DNA from: Lonicera japonica
Taxonomy: Eukaryota > Streptophyta > Magnoliopsida > Dipsacales > Caprifoliaceae
NCBI GenBank assembly: GCA_021464415.1
Contig: CM038467.1
Coordinates: 21,980,011 to 22,044,010, forward strand
DNA length: 64,000 nucleotides
Reading direction: 5' to 3'
Shown: positions 45,196-58,600 of the stretch, piece after piece
Position numbering within the stretch: position 1 is the first letter of the stretch
How the letters are laid out: every line of letters starts with the position of its first letter
Notes under the pieces: model-generated
What the model was told of the DNA's origin: nothing
Database searches by the model: none
What the model saw: only the letters and a program-made list of their open reading frames with translations
Translations under genes and position numbers: made by a program

Positions 45196-48100
45196 CATAA
45201 TTATGTTTTTCACTTGATGAACTCGCTTTTATGCCCCCACCACCAACCCACGCATAAATGGGGATAAAAAAGAGTGGAGTGGTGGCTTAATGTTAATGAC
45301 AGCTTTGTTCAAAGTTATTTTTGTTGACCTTAAATTTTTTATAGTGTGTTTGAGAACTTAATTTTGAGCATTGAAATTTGAATTTCTGTAAATTAATTTT
45401 TGCTCCTACATTAATGAGAGATTTTGTTTCACTTTTCTTCTCAAAAACCTTTTAACACACTCCACAAAATGTATGTGCTCTTTTTAAATTAAAAATTAAT
45501 TATAAAAATATAAAAACTACAAGAGTTAAACATGTTTAGTACACTGACCCTACTATCAGAAAATAAAATAAAAAATTAGTTCAAAGGTCACAATCAAATA
45601 GTAAAATCACCTAGTTAATGAATTAAACATGTTTAATATCTCACCATTTCATTGTGATTTTACAACTGAAAATGTTACAAGTTTAAGTGTTAGATTGATA
45701 TACTTATATGGTAATTTTATGTTTAATTATTTTTTGATTAAAAAAGAGTAATTATAAATACTTGTGGGATGAGGTAAATTTTTATTTTTTTTGAGAAACA
45801 TGGGTGCATCTAAGGATACCTATTATAATTCCAAAATACGGAATTGGGTATTCATCTCCAATTCGTATGCTTAATTAGAATTGAGTTAAAATTTAAAGTT
45901 TAGAATTAGGTTACTAATTAAACAAAATATTAATATAATGACTACGTGACATTGCCGATCTTTGTTTTTTTCTTTTTTAAAACTCAAACCTCAAGATCTT
46001 TTGCCATTGAGGACACTTGGACACCCATTCAATGTGACTCTCTAATTGGCAGTTAATTAACGGAGATATTACTACCAAACACCTCGTCTTTAATTTGTTC
46101 CTTTACAATAAGATGAGATTGCTTTGAGAGGTAACTATTACTTCGACAATAGTATCTGTCTTATTTCTTATGCTATTTTTCTAACATTTTAGATCAACAA
46201 AGTCTAAACCAATTTCCATAAAGTTTAAAATTAATTCAAACCCTCTCTTAATGAACATATATATTTCTAGATTCAAATACAACCAAAGATCGATCCCGTT
46301 AAGACTTTCTTTGGAGACTCCAGAAATTAAGACTTCTTCGATCTCTTTCCAAATATCTTTGGTCTAGTTTCAAATTCAAGCTTGTGGTTTGAATTCTAAA
46401 CACAAGCATATTCAATGGTTAATTTAACAGTTAAAATTGTTACTATTTATCAAATGGTTATTGCATGTTCAACTTTTGTTGTTAATATTTTTTGTTGTTA
46501 ATAATCGAATCAAGTGACTTTACTTTTTATTTTAGGGGAAGAATTAAGGATTTGAATTTTGACTCGGTACTAGCCACGCAGTTCTAATTTTTTTTTGCCC
46601 TTAACAAAGTCCAACAATTGACTTGCAAATGAATTTACATAAAATGTATTGGTGGTAAGGCATCGTCAAACGTCTTGTAGCACATGTACTACCAACAATA
46701 GCAAGCGTTGCAGGTTGCAAAGGAATAGAGGTTACATTCCGTAATGAGACCCTACTTATAAAGGATGTGTATTAAGACTATGATCTACGATATTATTGGT
46801 ATCGGGAATGATATCATTATTAGCACTTTAAATAAATATTTTATGAGGTTAAAAAGTATCTTCAACGCCTAAAAAGATGTATATAAATAATTATTAAAGA
46901 TATATAGTTTTAAAGTACTCATTTTAAATGCAAATAAATTTACCCTTAATATATAATAATAGTAATATTTAATAATCTTATAAAATTAATGAATAATCTA
47001 TTTATAAAAACCAAGCGATCCTCGATGATCATGACACCAAAAATGTGATGAAGATAGATTTTTTGTTTTTTTTTAAAGTAGTTAGGTGAATCAAACCTCT
47101 CTTACTAAGAGCAATTTTAACCGTTGAGCTAATAATATTTTTATATTTAAATTTGCGCGTAAAAGAACATAACACACCACGTGTGTTCTCGTATCTTTAT
47201 AGTATAAACTGTAATTTCAAGGTAAGCCTATTGAAAGGAGGTGAACCAACCATAACAGTGTGGCCCAATGGCTAACCATCTTGGATTCAAAAAACCAGGT
47301 TCGACTAGAAGCTTTCTAAGTTGAGTCTCAGCAAATACAAAATTTTTTGTGACCAGTAGTTGGCACCATCTGTAAAAATAATTAGTTGAATTGTGTGAAA
47401 GTTAGACCAAATATTCTTGACATAAAAAATATAAAAAAAAAGAAGAAGATGATTGGGGGGTGGGGGTGAGCCGCGTGGCGTAACCAACAAATATAAAAAC
47501 TTTACCAGTAATAAAGAAATAAATGTTCCAAAGATTACTTTATCACCAATTCTGCAGATCGTTGGGTGCTGTACTACAATTTTTAAAATAATATGATATG
47601 ATAAAGACAATGTATTGGGTTTATTTATTCGTTGTTTCTTCTTAATTAATTCTCTCCCTAGTTTAAGGCCAAAGTATTTTGATTACAACTCAAACTACAG
47701 GTTTAGTGGCTCCCTTGTTTGACTGTCTTTTTACAACTCTTTGGGACAAACTTATTGTGATTCGTAGCAACTTAACGAAGACTTTGTATTTTTCTCATCA
47801 ATAAAAAAATATATTTTTTTTGTCAAATGCGTGTGAATCTAATAAAAAAGTTAAAATATATATATATATATATAAACACCTAATTAAACTAGACTAACTT
47901 ATAACTAAAATTTTATGTATTAAATCCATGGGGAAAAAATGGGTTAAGCTACATGTTTACAACCGCAATTTGTCCGGAGCTTGATCTTCTTTTAAAAATA
48001 ATTGAAAATACTAATGAATTTTATAAAAAATTAAAAAAAAAGATATGAGTGATTTGATAAAAGTTAATGTTTTCCCATTAAAAAATAAGGTGAAAAATGA

Positions 48101-49749
48101 TATTTTAAAAAAAAAAGTCTAAATTTGAGATATGGAAAAATACAACTTACTCACATATAACACAAAGTTGGGAGAACGTCATTTTTTAAGATCAGCTAAG
48201 AGAAAAGAAAATTATATCCCACTAACAGCTGATTCAAATTGTCTGCCAAAAACACTTGGAGCCGAGTCAATCCACACCCTCTTGTGTTGGTTTGTTTTGA
48301 ATTTTTATTCGATTTTAGGATGTAAAATAATAGTATTACATGAATAATTTAATTCTTATTAACTTATAATTTAAATCTCTTGATCGACATGAGGTATAAG
48401 AAATTTTGTTCTCATTATCAAGAAATTATGTTCGTTCATGAAATTTAAAATGATAATTGTTCATTAAAAAATTGAGCATTATCAACTTATAATTTAATCT
48501 TTTGATATGAATTATATATAAGAGTCTTACTATGAAATTACTAATTTTAAATTCTAGAAAAGAATCAAAATTTGAATCAAATAAATAGTTAATGTGAATG
48601 TTCGAATTTAAAATTTTAAAAATAAAATAAAACGAATGCTTTAAAAGTGCACAAGGCTTCAAACACACCGAATTAGCAAATGCGCAAGCGAGCTTTTTCT
48701 TTGTTTATTTAATAAGGTTTTTAAAAGTAATAGTTTATCTTAAACGAATTTATTGGGAAGCATGCGTTTGCGTGGAGATAAATTAGATTTCTATATATAT
48801 AGTTTGTACTTGTTCCATATATATATATATATCATAAAGCAACTTAATTGATAATGACACTCAAATGACATGCATGCATGCTAGCTAGATTAACTTATTA
48901 TTAAATTAATTAATTAGTTAAATAATATTCATCTAATCCAATCTAAAGTACATATATATATATATATATATGAAACTAAACCATGGTAGTGTCACAGCAG
49001 TAATTCCATCCACGCGTACACGCAAGGTAAGGGATTTTTCAAACCAATGGTAATCCGCTGTCCAAATTAAATTAAATTAAATATAACAAAAACCATTGGT
49101 AACGGATGGGGTCATTTTATTTTTATACATGTGTCCAACTTAAAGGCTCGATTTCAAGTTTGTTTTTGGACTTTTTGTCTAAACTAGGTCACTTTTTTAA
49201 ATTGTTAGTTAAATTAAATTATTTTTTAACATATTTATTAAAATAGTAAATTTTTTAAAATAGTAATTTCAAATCACTATTTTAATGAATTTGCCTTAAA
49301 ATAGTGATTCGAAATTATTATTTTAAAAAGTGTGCTAGTTTGACAAATATGATGAAAAGTAGCTTAGTTTTACTAATAACTTAAAAAAATGGTTTATTTA
49401 AAAAAAAAAAAAAACTCTTGTTTTTTGATAAAAAAAAATATATTCTCATAAACTGCGTAATTCGCCAATAAATTATTGGGGTGTTCTAATATTTTTAAAA
49501 TTTGTACTTTGTTTCAATTAACTCATTAGTCATTCCATTTAATTTAATTTCGTTTATCTCTAGACTATTAAACACCACAGGTTCATCGTGGATGAAATTT
49601 GGACTGTATAAATGGAATAGGTTTATTGAAACAAATTGGAAATTTAGTGGGTAATTAAAACTTTTCCTAATTCAGTGAGTAAATTAAAACACATCAAATA
49701 TTTAGTGATCAATTATGCAATTTATTCAAATCTGTTACCATATATTAAA
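45196..49749. other. Gene-poor AT-rich DNA with tRNA-like SINE remnants
   Basis: No credible coding. tRNA-like pieces: 47,075-47,140 on the minus strand ('tagctcaacggtta' A-box, 'aggtttgattcacc' B-box) and 47,250-47,315 on the plus strand ('gtggcccaatggctaacc', 'ccaggttcgacta'). (TA)n runs lie at 47,855-47,875 and 48,952-48,972. 49,250-49,330 is an imperfect palindrome ('tagtaatttcaaatcactat' against its complement). Confidence 0.45.
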
Positions 49750-50930
49750 GGCGGTGTTATTGTCACCCCAAAAACTACCTGCTATTACTCCAACTAAAAA
49801 ACAAAAGTTGTAAACTTCTATTTCCATCCCACCCAATTAATCATTTTCAACCAACTAATCACTCATTAATACTAATTACTATTCATCTTCTTCTTATTAT
49901 TATTTTTTATGGTTTTTACTCAATGATTAATAATTAACTAAAATTCAGATCTAATTACCAATTCTATTTCATTCAGTTCATTCCAAAAGCCAACAAAAAT
50001 CTAAAAATAGCTCACAAAAATACACAAAATCTTCATTAATGCAACGCAAAAAAAACTTTAAATTGTAGAGAATGAATGAGAAGAACGAACCAAGGATTGT
50101 CAAGGTAGAAAAAGTTAATGAAACAGATCAATGTTGTTTTTATTAAGTTTTATATTTATTTTGTTTTGTTAACATCCACAAAAATACATACACAACAAAA
50201 CGAATTAAAGCATCAGAACATGTTAGCTCGGTTACGGGGAACCGAAATTAGAGCGCGCACTTATTCGATTTTTGGTGACCGAGTGTGTCATATGAAGACG
50301 TGAAGGAGAATGATATTTTAGTTCTATAGAACCAACATTTATCATTTTTATCGGTCCGTAATGGTCGAATATATGCCTGCCTAGGTAGAAAAAAAATATT
50401 CTAAAAGGTTGTGTTCTTCTCCAAATACCTTGATTGATAGAGATCGATGTAAAGTCCCGAGAATTGAAAATATAATCTATAATTCCTCGGTTGTAAAGGA
50501 CCGAGGAAGTGGATGAACTCTGGTCATAGAAAACCGAAATTATTCTCAATACTCTGTTGTTAGAGGCCGATGTATGGTTCCGAGAGCTAAAATATGATAC
50601 GATGAGGCCTCGGTTGTAAGGGACCGAGAAGTTTAATGAACTTTGGTCATAGGGAACCGACATTAGCCAAGATACTCGGTTGTTAGAGGCCGATGTAAAG
50701 TCCCAAGAGCGACCGAAGAGTGAAGCGGAGAGAGAGATGAAGTAATTTGATGTTATAATTGTTAGTTAATTAATTAATGAAAAAAAAAATTATCACTAAT
50801 TACATGTATTAGAAGGTGAGAGTGGTATGAAGATTTGTGGATGTAAAAATGAATAAAAGTAAATTAATTAAAGTGTCATTGGGACTAGAAGTGGAAGCAA
50901 TCAATTGTGAGGATAGCAATAACACCACCC
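49750..50930. mobile_element. Non-autonomous TIR element of about 1.2 kb
   Basis: Left end GGCGGTGTTATTGTCACCCC and right end (complement) GGGTGGTGTTATTGCTATCC form inverted termini. The flanks TATATTAAA and TATATAAAT may be a diverged 9-bp duplication, which would suit a Mutator-like element. The inside carries CGGT-rich repeats and no transposase. Confidence 0.6.
50449..50703. repeat. CGGT-rich tandem repeat of about 122 bp
   Basis: Two full units and a partial third. Each holds 'agaggccgatgtaaagtccc', 'cctcggttgtaagggaccga' and 'ggtcatagggaaccga'. The units contain complementary TCGGT/ACCGA pairs. A 143-codon minus frame across them is a by-product of the repeat. Confidence 0.6.
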
Positions 50931-52355
50931 TATATAAATGGAATGAAAACTTGTTACATTTGAAATTACAAGATTTCTTTTTGTTTTAAAAAAATATATA
51001 TAATGTTATTGATCATTTTCAAGCTCCTATATAGCGAACAATTAATTAGGAAGATACCCTATTTCTGTAGCTCTTTTCTTAATAAATTTTATTCTAAAAT
51101 TTCGTCATAGTTATTCTTTTTAAAAACAAATATATGTCAATCAAACCATAAATCAATACAATAATTAAAATATATTAAAGTTTTCATATGAAAATAGTAA
51201 AAACGCTATTAATAAACTCTTTAAATTAGTGCATGCGCATAAAGTTCTTTTGTACAACATAAAAAATATAGTGGTACATACATCTCTATCTATTAGAGCA
51301 TTCTGACATGGCAAATTTGTAAATGGGTAAATCTATAAATGCAAACCAAACTTCTAGGTTTAGTGGTACAAGATTGTCACTGGAATAACTGAGAGTTAAT
51401 TTAGAGCTCTCAAGATCGATTCCCAACATTGTTAAAATAATGCTTGTCAAGCGACAGTCATGCACCACAAGCGGGAATTAGTCGGAATGCGCGATAACTG
51501 ACCCGAACATCTCGTGAAAAATAAAATATATATATATATATATACATGCAAAATAGTACATTCACAAATTTACTATGTGAGTGAATTTCAAATTCAGATG
51601 ATGTAGTACATCTGCAAACTTAAGATCAAATTTACAAGTTTACCTAGTTACGTCGTGAATGCTCGCTCTTACATGACTCAAATTCCCCCGGGTCGTTTCA
51701 TTTGAGGAAATTTGGAGCGGAGTCGGTGATTAGTCATCCACGAAAGGACTTGAAGAGTTTTTTCATTTTGGAGACCACGTGTCCCCATTCCAGAAATTTG
51801 AAATCCTAATATATGATACCAAATCCGACCGAAAAAAAATAAAATAACACGAAAATGTTTATATTTTCGATTACTAGCAATTTAATTTTCATATTTTTAT
51901 TATTATATTACACTAATTTTGTCATAATTAATGCTTTAAAACAATGTAATATCTTTTAACTATGTAAGTTGTAATACATTGACGATTGATTATATTTTAT
52001 TTTATTTTATTTTTAAATGAACTACTAATTTAGAATAATAAAAAAAAAAACATAATTTAAACCGATCGAGAAAGAGTATAAATTTATGTTTTGGTAATTT
52101 TGTTCCATAAAAAATTACAAGAAAAAGAAGATTTTCACACACTCAGCCAGCATGACTAGTCACATTCCCCTGGTATGTAATTAATTGTATTTTTTAAACA
52201 ACTCATGTTTGATTTTCTTTGGAACAAAAAAAAAAGCTAGATAGTCTCCTCTCGTACACAGAGAAAAATGTGTTTTACGAGAAAAACATCGTTCGTATTT
52301 TCCCCTTTTTTAAAATAAAATAAAACTTCCATTCGACATATATACACATGTATGA
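50931..52355. other. Intergenic DNA, one tRNA-like relic
   Basis: 51,355-51,425 has 'tttagtggtacaagattgtc' and 'aagatcgattccc', which suggest an old SINE. A (TA)n run lies at 51,527-51,543. No gene. Confidence 0.4.
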
Positions 52356-52741
52356 GTTAGGTTATAAAGATGGATTCTCTCTTTTTAACTAAAAGAAGGG
52401 ATGATCGTTTTGAGGGATAATTGGATGAATTTTTCCGTAAGATTTTGTAGAGATAATTTATATTATGAGTAGATCACTTATACTAAATTTCATAAAAAAG
52501 TTTAATCTAAAAGTGGGTGAGATGATCATTAAAAATTTTAACGGTCAAAAATGTACATATTTGTCAATTTTTCAAAACACTCACTTGTATGTTGAATTTT
52601 TTTATGAATTTTTGTGGATGTGATCTACTCACTGTATAAATTATCTCTACAAACTTTCATAAAAATATTCATCGATTTACCCTTCTAAATAGTTATCCAT
52701 TCTTTTTATTAAAATAAGATAATCTCTCTTTATAATCTAAC
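52356..52741. repeat. Long near-symmetrical inverted repeat, MITE-like hairpin
   Basis: Two arms of about 190 bp meet near 52,550. The left end GTTAGGTTATAAAGA pairs with the right end (complement GTTAGATTATAAAGA). Inner matches include 'tgtagagataatttata', 'gagtagatca' and 'cggtcaaaaatgtacatatt'. Overall similarity by eye is about 75-80%. Confidence 0.75.
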
Positions 52742-53426
52742 TAATGCATGTATATCTTAATTTATCTTAACAATATATGCTAGTCACACACACATCACTT
52801 ATTAAAATAGAATAAGATTATATAAATAAAATTATAACGTATGACCTTCTTAAAAATAATTAAAAAAAGTGCTTGCTTTATATATATATATATATATTTA
52901 TCAATAAATCAGGTCAATCCTAATACACTAGGACTTTTCGAACTTATATTTTTAACTGGTTGTTCAAATTTAATTTGAGCGTCTATTTTTTAATCCAACG
53001 GCTCATATATAACATTCACTTATCTTCTCAACTGGTGGCTCATATTTAACTTCAGCATTTATGTTTTAATCTGATGGCTCATATTTATCTCATAATTAAT
53101 TTATCTTCTAACTAATTTCAATGGTGATAAACCAAACAAGTATTTATTAAACATGTATTTATCTCTTAATTAGTTTGTGATAAATTTTAACTATACTTTA
53201 ATCTCCTTTCTCCTTCTAAAATCAAATATAAAATTCACATGTACTTTTGGATCGAGCTCTATCTACACTTCGTTTATATTTCTCCTTATGAGCATAATTT
53301 ATTTATGTAACATGTAAGAATCTATTTCTAATTACTTTTTTTTCTATTGACATTTATTAAACAATATTCGGTGTAATGTTGTATAATGATTATAAAATAG
53401 GTATGTGTACAATTTGTATATATATA

Positions 53427-54020
53427 CAAGGTTTTAAAAGGCGCTAGGCGGACCTAAGGGGTGACCTAACACCTAGCGCTTAGGCGGTAGATGCCAAGCG
53501 GTTTTTTTTTAATATATCTAAAATTATATATATAAAATAACATACTGAAAAATCATCAAATCAAACATAGTACTCAAATAAACATAAAAATAAATTTAAA
53601 TGTTCAATTAACAAATATACCAAAAAACCACAAATGTTAAAGTTTAAGTCTATTAATTAAGAATTGCAAAGAAACAAAAATACAAAGAGAAGATTCAAGC
53701 CCTAATTGTATATAAGTTATAACGTAGCATGGTGTGTTTATAAGTTATAACTAGTCAAAACAAGCTCTTCTTGAATATCTTCTAGCGATTGCTTTCAATC
53801 GGAAGAATGAAAGATGAATTTACTTAGATGGTTGATAGATTGTATCCATTTTTTAAAATTGTAAATTTTTAACAAAAAAGGAAATATGCACCTCCTTCAA
53901 AACATGGAAAAAAAATAAGTCTATCCGCCTAGGTACCCGCCTAATTTATCCTACTGCCTAGGCACTAATCGGGGCGCCCAGGCACCGCCTAACGCCTGGG
54001 CGCCTCCTTTTAGAACACTG
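53427..54020. mobile_element. hAT-like MITE
   Basis: 594 bp. The left end CAAGGTTTTAAAAGGCGC and the right end (complement) CAGTGTTCTAAAAGGAGGCG are inverted. An 8-bp TATATATA duplication is at 53,419-53,426 and 54,021-54,028. Sub-terminal 'cctaggcgg' and 'ccgcctagg' motifs repeat. Confidence 0.8.
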
Positions 54021-55076
54021 TATATATATAGCAATATTAAAAAGTGGCAAACATTACGTGTAGCAATATTAAAAAAGTAGAATAATCTATCTAAAGTAAT
54101 TGATTATTATAATTTTATTATAATGAGTTGTATATAACTTTTTCTAATGGGTATGTCTAATATTTATATTTTTACATAATTTAGACTATTGGAAGTACGA
54201 CTAAAAAGATAAGTATGTGTTGTTCATATTTTTGATATTCAATCAATGTCTTAATTTTAAAATGGGTATGTGTACAACAATCTATAGCAAATTTCTACTT
54301 TTATCGTAATGTAATTGATTATTAATTTTACGTGATATACAAATATTGATTATTAAATTTCACAATTTTTTATACTAATCTTCTTATTAAAAAAATTCCA
54401 ACATCATTTTAATAATTATTTTTAAATTACATAAGTTTATTCAAAATAACATTATTAATATGCATTTAATTTCATGCACAAAAATGTTCACTTGCTATAA
54501 ATTAATTCTCTTACACTAAAATTCTTATCACTTGAATCATACCAAAATTAATAAATTCAAATAAAAATTAAATCGTTTAAATAAAAATTAGAATTCAGTT
54601 TTGATTTTGTACTTAAATGACTTCTTTAATTATATTTTTCATACCTTTATTTGATTATTAGGCATGTATGAGTAGTTTTTACTCTCAATATCAATTATTT
54701 ATTAATATTTTAATATTTAGTTATATTAAATTCAATAAAAGTTTCAATTGCTCAAAATTATTTATATTTTTTTATTATAAATGGTAGAAATTAATTTTCT
54801 AAATGTACGAATTTTAATTTTAACACCTCTTTATTTCTAAAAGATAAATAGAAAATGTATCATGTCATATATACATTTAAGTAATGATGTTTGCAATATC
54901 AACCTGTTTAGAAGAAAATATAATGAATTGTAATAAAGAATAAAAAAATAAATAAGTTAATGGTTGGTGATAAAGGCATATCTAATATTATTTTTATTAT
55001 TCTTTTCAAAATATATTAAAAAAATTTTATTTTATCCGGAAACTAATTCTAATTTTTAAATAATATGTTGATCTAA

Positions 55077-55676
55077 GAGTGCGTTTAACGCGCCGGAGAA
55101 GAAGGTAGGATATGATAGGATAAATGTTGGATATGATAAGAGTCAGAATTAGTTAGATAAGAATTATGTGAGATAGAATAGGAAATAAATTAATGGAATA
55201 AAGATTTAATAAACTTTGCATTTGATGGTGTCCCAGATTACAAGTCTGGATATTATATAACATAATTTGCTTTTATTTTAAAAATACATGCATTTTTAAT
55301 TGTTGTCCACGAATTTTTTTTATTTTTTTGCTAATGCGATTAACCTATTTATAAATAAGTTTAGTAAAAAAATATTTTGGGAGAAAGTTCTGTATTACAT
55401 ATAATATTTACGAATTAAGCATGAAGTACAGTTTCAAATTACGATGTAATTTTTATTTTATTTTTATAAAATTAAAGTTTCTTATAAATTCCTTCATTTA
55501 ATAAAAAAAATTAAAATACCATATTATACGATAAATGAATTTTATTATTGGACTTATTGTGATTTTGGGTGGTCAAAATTTTTTATTAATCAATTTGATT
55601 ATTTAAAGGGCGTAAATTAATATCCCGTCCCGTGTTGATCCAATTATACCTCTAATATCGCGCGACAAACATACCC
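55077..55676. mobile_element. Harbinger-like element, same family as 26,551
   Basis: 600 bp with GAGTGCGTTTAACGCGCCGG and the complement of CGCGCGACAAACATACCC at the ends. A TAA duplication is at 55,074-55,076 and 55,677-55,679. The paralogous site at 59,572 ('ttgatctaaatgtg') is empty. It shares 'gtaggatatgataggataaa' with the 26,551 copy. Confidence 0.8.
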
Positions 55677-58600
55677 TAAATTTAAACTTATGCAATTATT
55701 CTATTGACATACGCATATCCTATACATGATCATTAATTCCTAAAATTTAATGATCCAATAAATACTAATGGACATTTATATGTGTGTGTGTGTGTGGATC
55801 ATGTCGGAATTAACGTTATTTATAAGGAGACAATAGTCGAGTTTACGGTTTTACCAAATTTGAACTCGATATCTAAAAATATGACTGAAAACATTTAAAA
55901 AAAAATACCATATTTACTATATTATACGTATAAAACTTAACTCACTTTTTTTTCATTGCATATTGTAATTATATTGTATCACAAAGGTATTTAATGAAAA
56001 ATGTTATATTACAGTAAAGTTGAGTCAATTGTAAAAAAAATGATGTAAACTTGAATTTAAATAACTTAAACTCATACTTTTCTTGATTAAAAAAGAAAAA
56101 AAGAAAGAGTTCGCCCTATATAGGGATTTGTTTAGTCAAAAATCCATTAAATCATGCTATTTTCGATCTCTAATTGTAACATAAATGCAATTACACAGAC
56201 TTAATTTGTTTTACCACTATTTGAATTATAGGCATACAATTATATTTTTAAATTTTGGTTAAGCATAAAAATTAAAATTAATGCCATAATGAAAAATTCA
56301 ATTATTCTTACTCTCAAATTTAGAGTATACTAATACTTTTTGAAAATAATGTTAAAATTAATTTATATGAGAAATAACAAAGTTGGAATAAGAATTCTTA
56401 ATATGAGATAAAAAAATATTAAAATTACGGGTAGTTAGAGATATAAAAAAATAACAATAAATATGATTTTAGATAGTGTGACCAATTACATATAGGCACA
56501 ATTGAATCGTATCGTACAGTATTAACTAGTCTATTAATAAATCAGATCAGTTCTAATATAGTAGGACTCTTTATGATCTCAACTAGTGGCCATAATTTAA
56601 TATCGATATTTATGTTTTGATCTAACGACTCATGGTTATCGTGGCATATTTGTAATATAAATGATAATAATGAGTTTTGTTTAATTCGCCAACAAAATAT
56701 AATAGTATTTAAAACCTATCAAAAAATTTAATTTAACTTTATCCATTAAATTAAATATTTATTTCTAAATTAGATTGTTCATATATTTCCAACTCCTACT
56801 AAAATGTATTTTACACTAATTCAATTATATTTATCAAAAAATATAAATTATCTTTACAAAAATCTTATCATATGAAAAATATTTTATCTATAAGTGTAAA
56901 ATATTATTATTTATTAACACTTTATTATATGATTATATTTTAAGATTATCTATCCATTTAGTGAAATAAAAAATAAAATATCATATCATATAAATTCAAT
57001 GAGATTTGTGTTTTTCTTAATAATAATAATAATATAAAAAATAAAATTCAGTATTATTATACTAATAGGCCAGAGAAAACTATTGCACTTGCAATTGGTA
57101 AAACTTGAACTTGAAACGTGCATTTTTTCGTTTGAATTTTTCTTTAATATGGTAATGCTAATTATTAAAAATATATGATCACAGGTTTCTAGGTTCTGTT
57201 GAGTATTTTTTAAAATATTTTTTGTATGTTATGATAATCTTATTCTACCATGTAATATATTATATTAGTTGTCAATATATTAAGTCCTAATATTTTTGAA
57301 TAATTGTAGGTAAGTTTATTTTCTTTTTATGGAAAAAACTAAAATATTCACTACAAATTGTTCGGTTATTTACAAATTATATCACATTTTTATAAGTGCA
57401 TCTACATTAATTTTATAGAAAACTAAAAAGTAATTTTGAATTACCCTTTATTTTGCTAATTACTAGTCATAAAAGGCTTGAAAAATGCAACAAAGAGATA
57501 TAAAAATTCAAATCAAATTAAAATCTTTTAGGTTGGAGAAGTTTAAAACGAGGCATAAAACAAAGGGTGTAAAAGTTTTTTTTTCTTGATTTTTTTTATA
57601 CAAGCAATGATTAAATAATGTAATTTTTTATATACAATTTTACAATCACTAGAATAAAGGATATGAACGGGTGTAATACAACTAGCACATAAAAATGGAC
57701 ACCACATTTTTTCTTTTCTTATTTTGAATTATGAAAATAGTAAATTAATAACTTTTAAAGTTCATTTCACTATGTATATATAGTTATTTATTCTTTGCTT
57801 CTTTTCTTTTTTTTTTTTGTTATTTATGTTTTTAATACTTGCAAGGCCTCATTTTTATTTAAGTTATTTGATCTAATTGATACATATCATATGATTTATT
57901 TTCAATTTTTTTTAAACCTAAGCACGCCTTTTCATTTAAATAAATATGATATGCGTAGTATTTTCTTTTATTTTATTTGAAACACACACGAACCTAATTT
58001 ATTTATTTAAAAAAATATTATTTGAATAATTTGTATTATAATGAAATATAATTCATGAATTGAAATAATATATAAACAAAAAGTAAGCAAATTTTATGAA
58101 TCATAGATTTTAAAATAAATTAATGCTATTGCAAAATAAAACAAAAAAACTTTGCAATAAATTGTTCATAATGACGATCTTTTTGAATTATTACGTGAAT
58201 AAAATAAAACCCTTAATTTGAGATATCCCAATTTTATGAATCCTTTGAGTTATCTATCAAACGAACCGCGTGGGGTGGGGCGGTGGTGGGGCGGTGGCAG
58301 TTAACTAAAATGATTAGTAAAGTGGGACTAACTCAAATTATGCATATTATTGATGGGGAAAACTCAAAAATATACTAATAAAAAGTATGAATCATTTGGT
58401 TTGGCAAACGTAAAAACTACTTTAAAATAGCAATTAAAATAACGAAGAGTCTAGTGTAACAAATTTTTGACCAAACCATAATGGGTGTATTTTTTAAAAT
58501 TGTGGTAGGTATAAATAATATAAATATGACTTAGATTTGATCGAGTTTTAGTTTAACCAAACCTGCCTCAAGTATGTCACTTCTTATCACTACATAATTA

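Noticed and set aside
47250..47315. Possible functional tRNA gene
   Set aside because: A- and B-box-like text is present, but no acceptor stem or proper anticodon arm can be paired; better read as a SINE remnant.
50232..50663. 143-codon minus-strand open frame
   Set aside because: It follows the CGGT-rich tandem repeat inside a TIR element. The peptide has no recognisable domain, and stops are merely rare in this composition.
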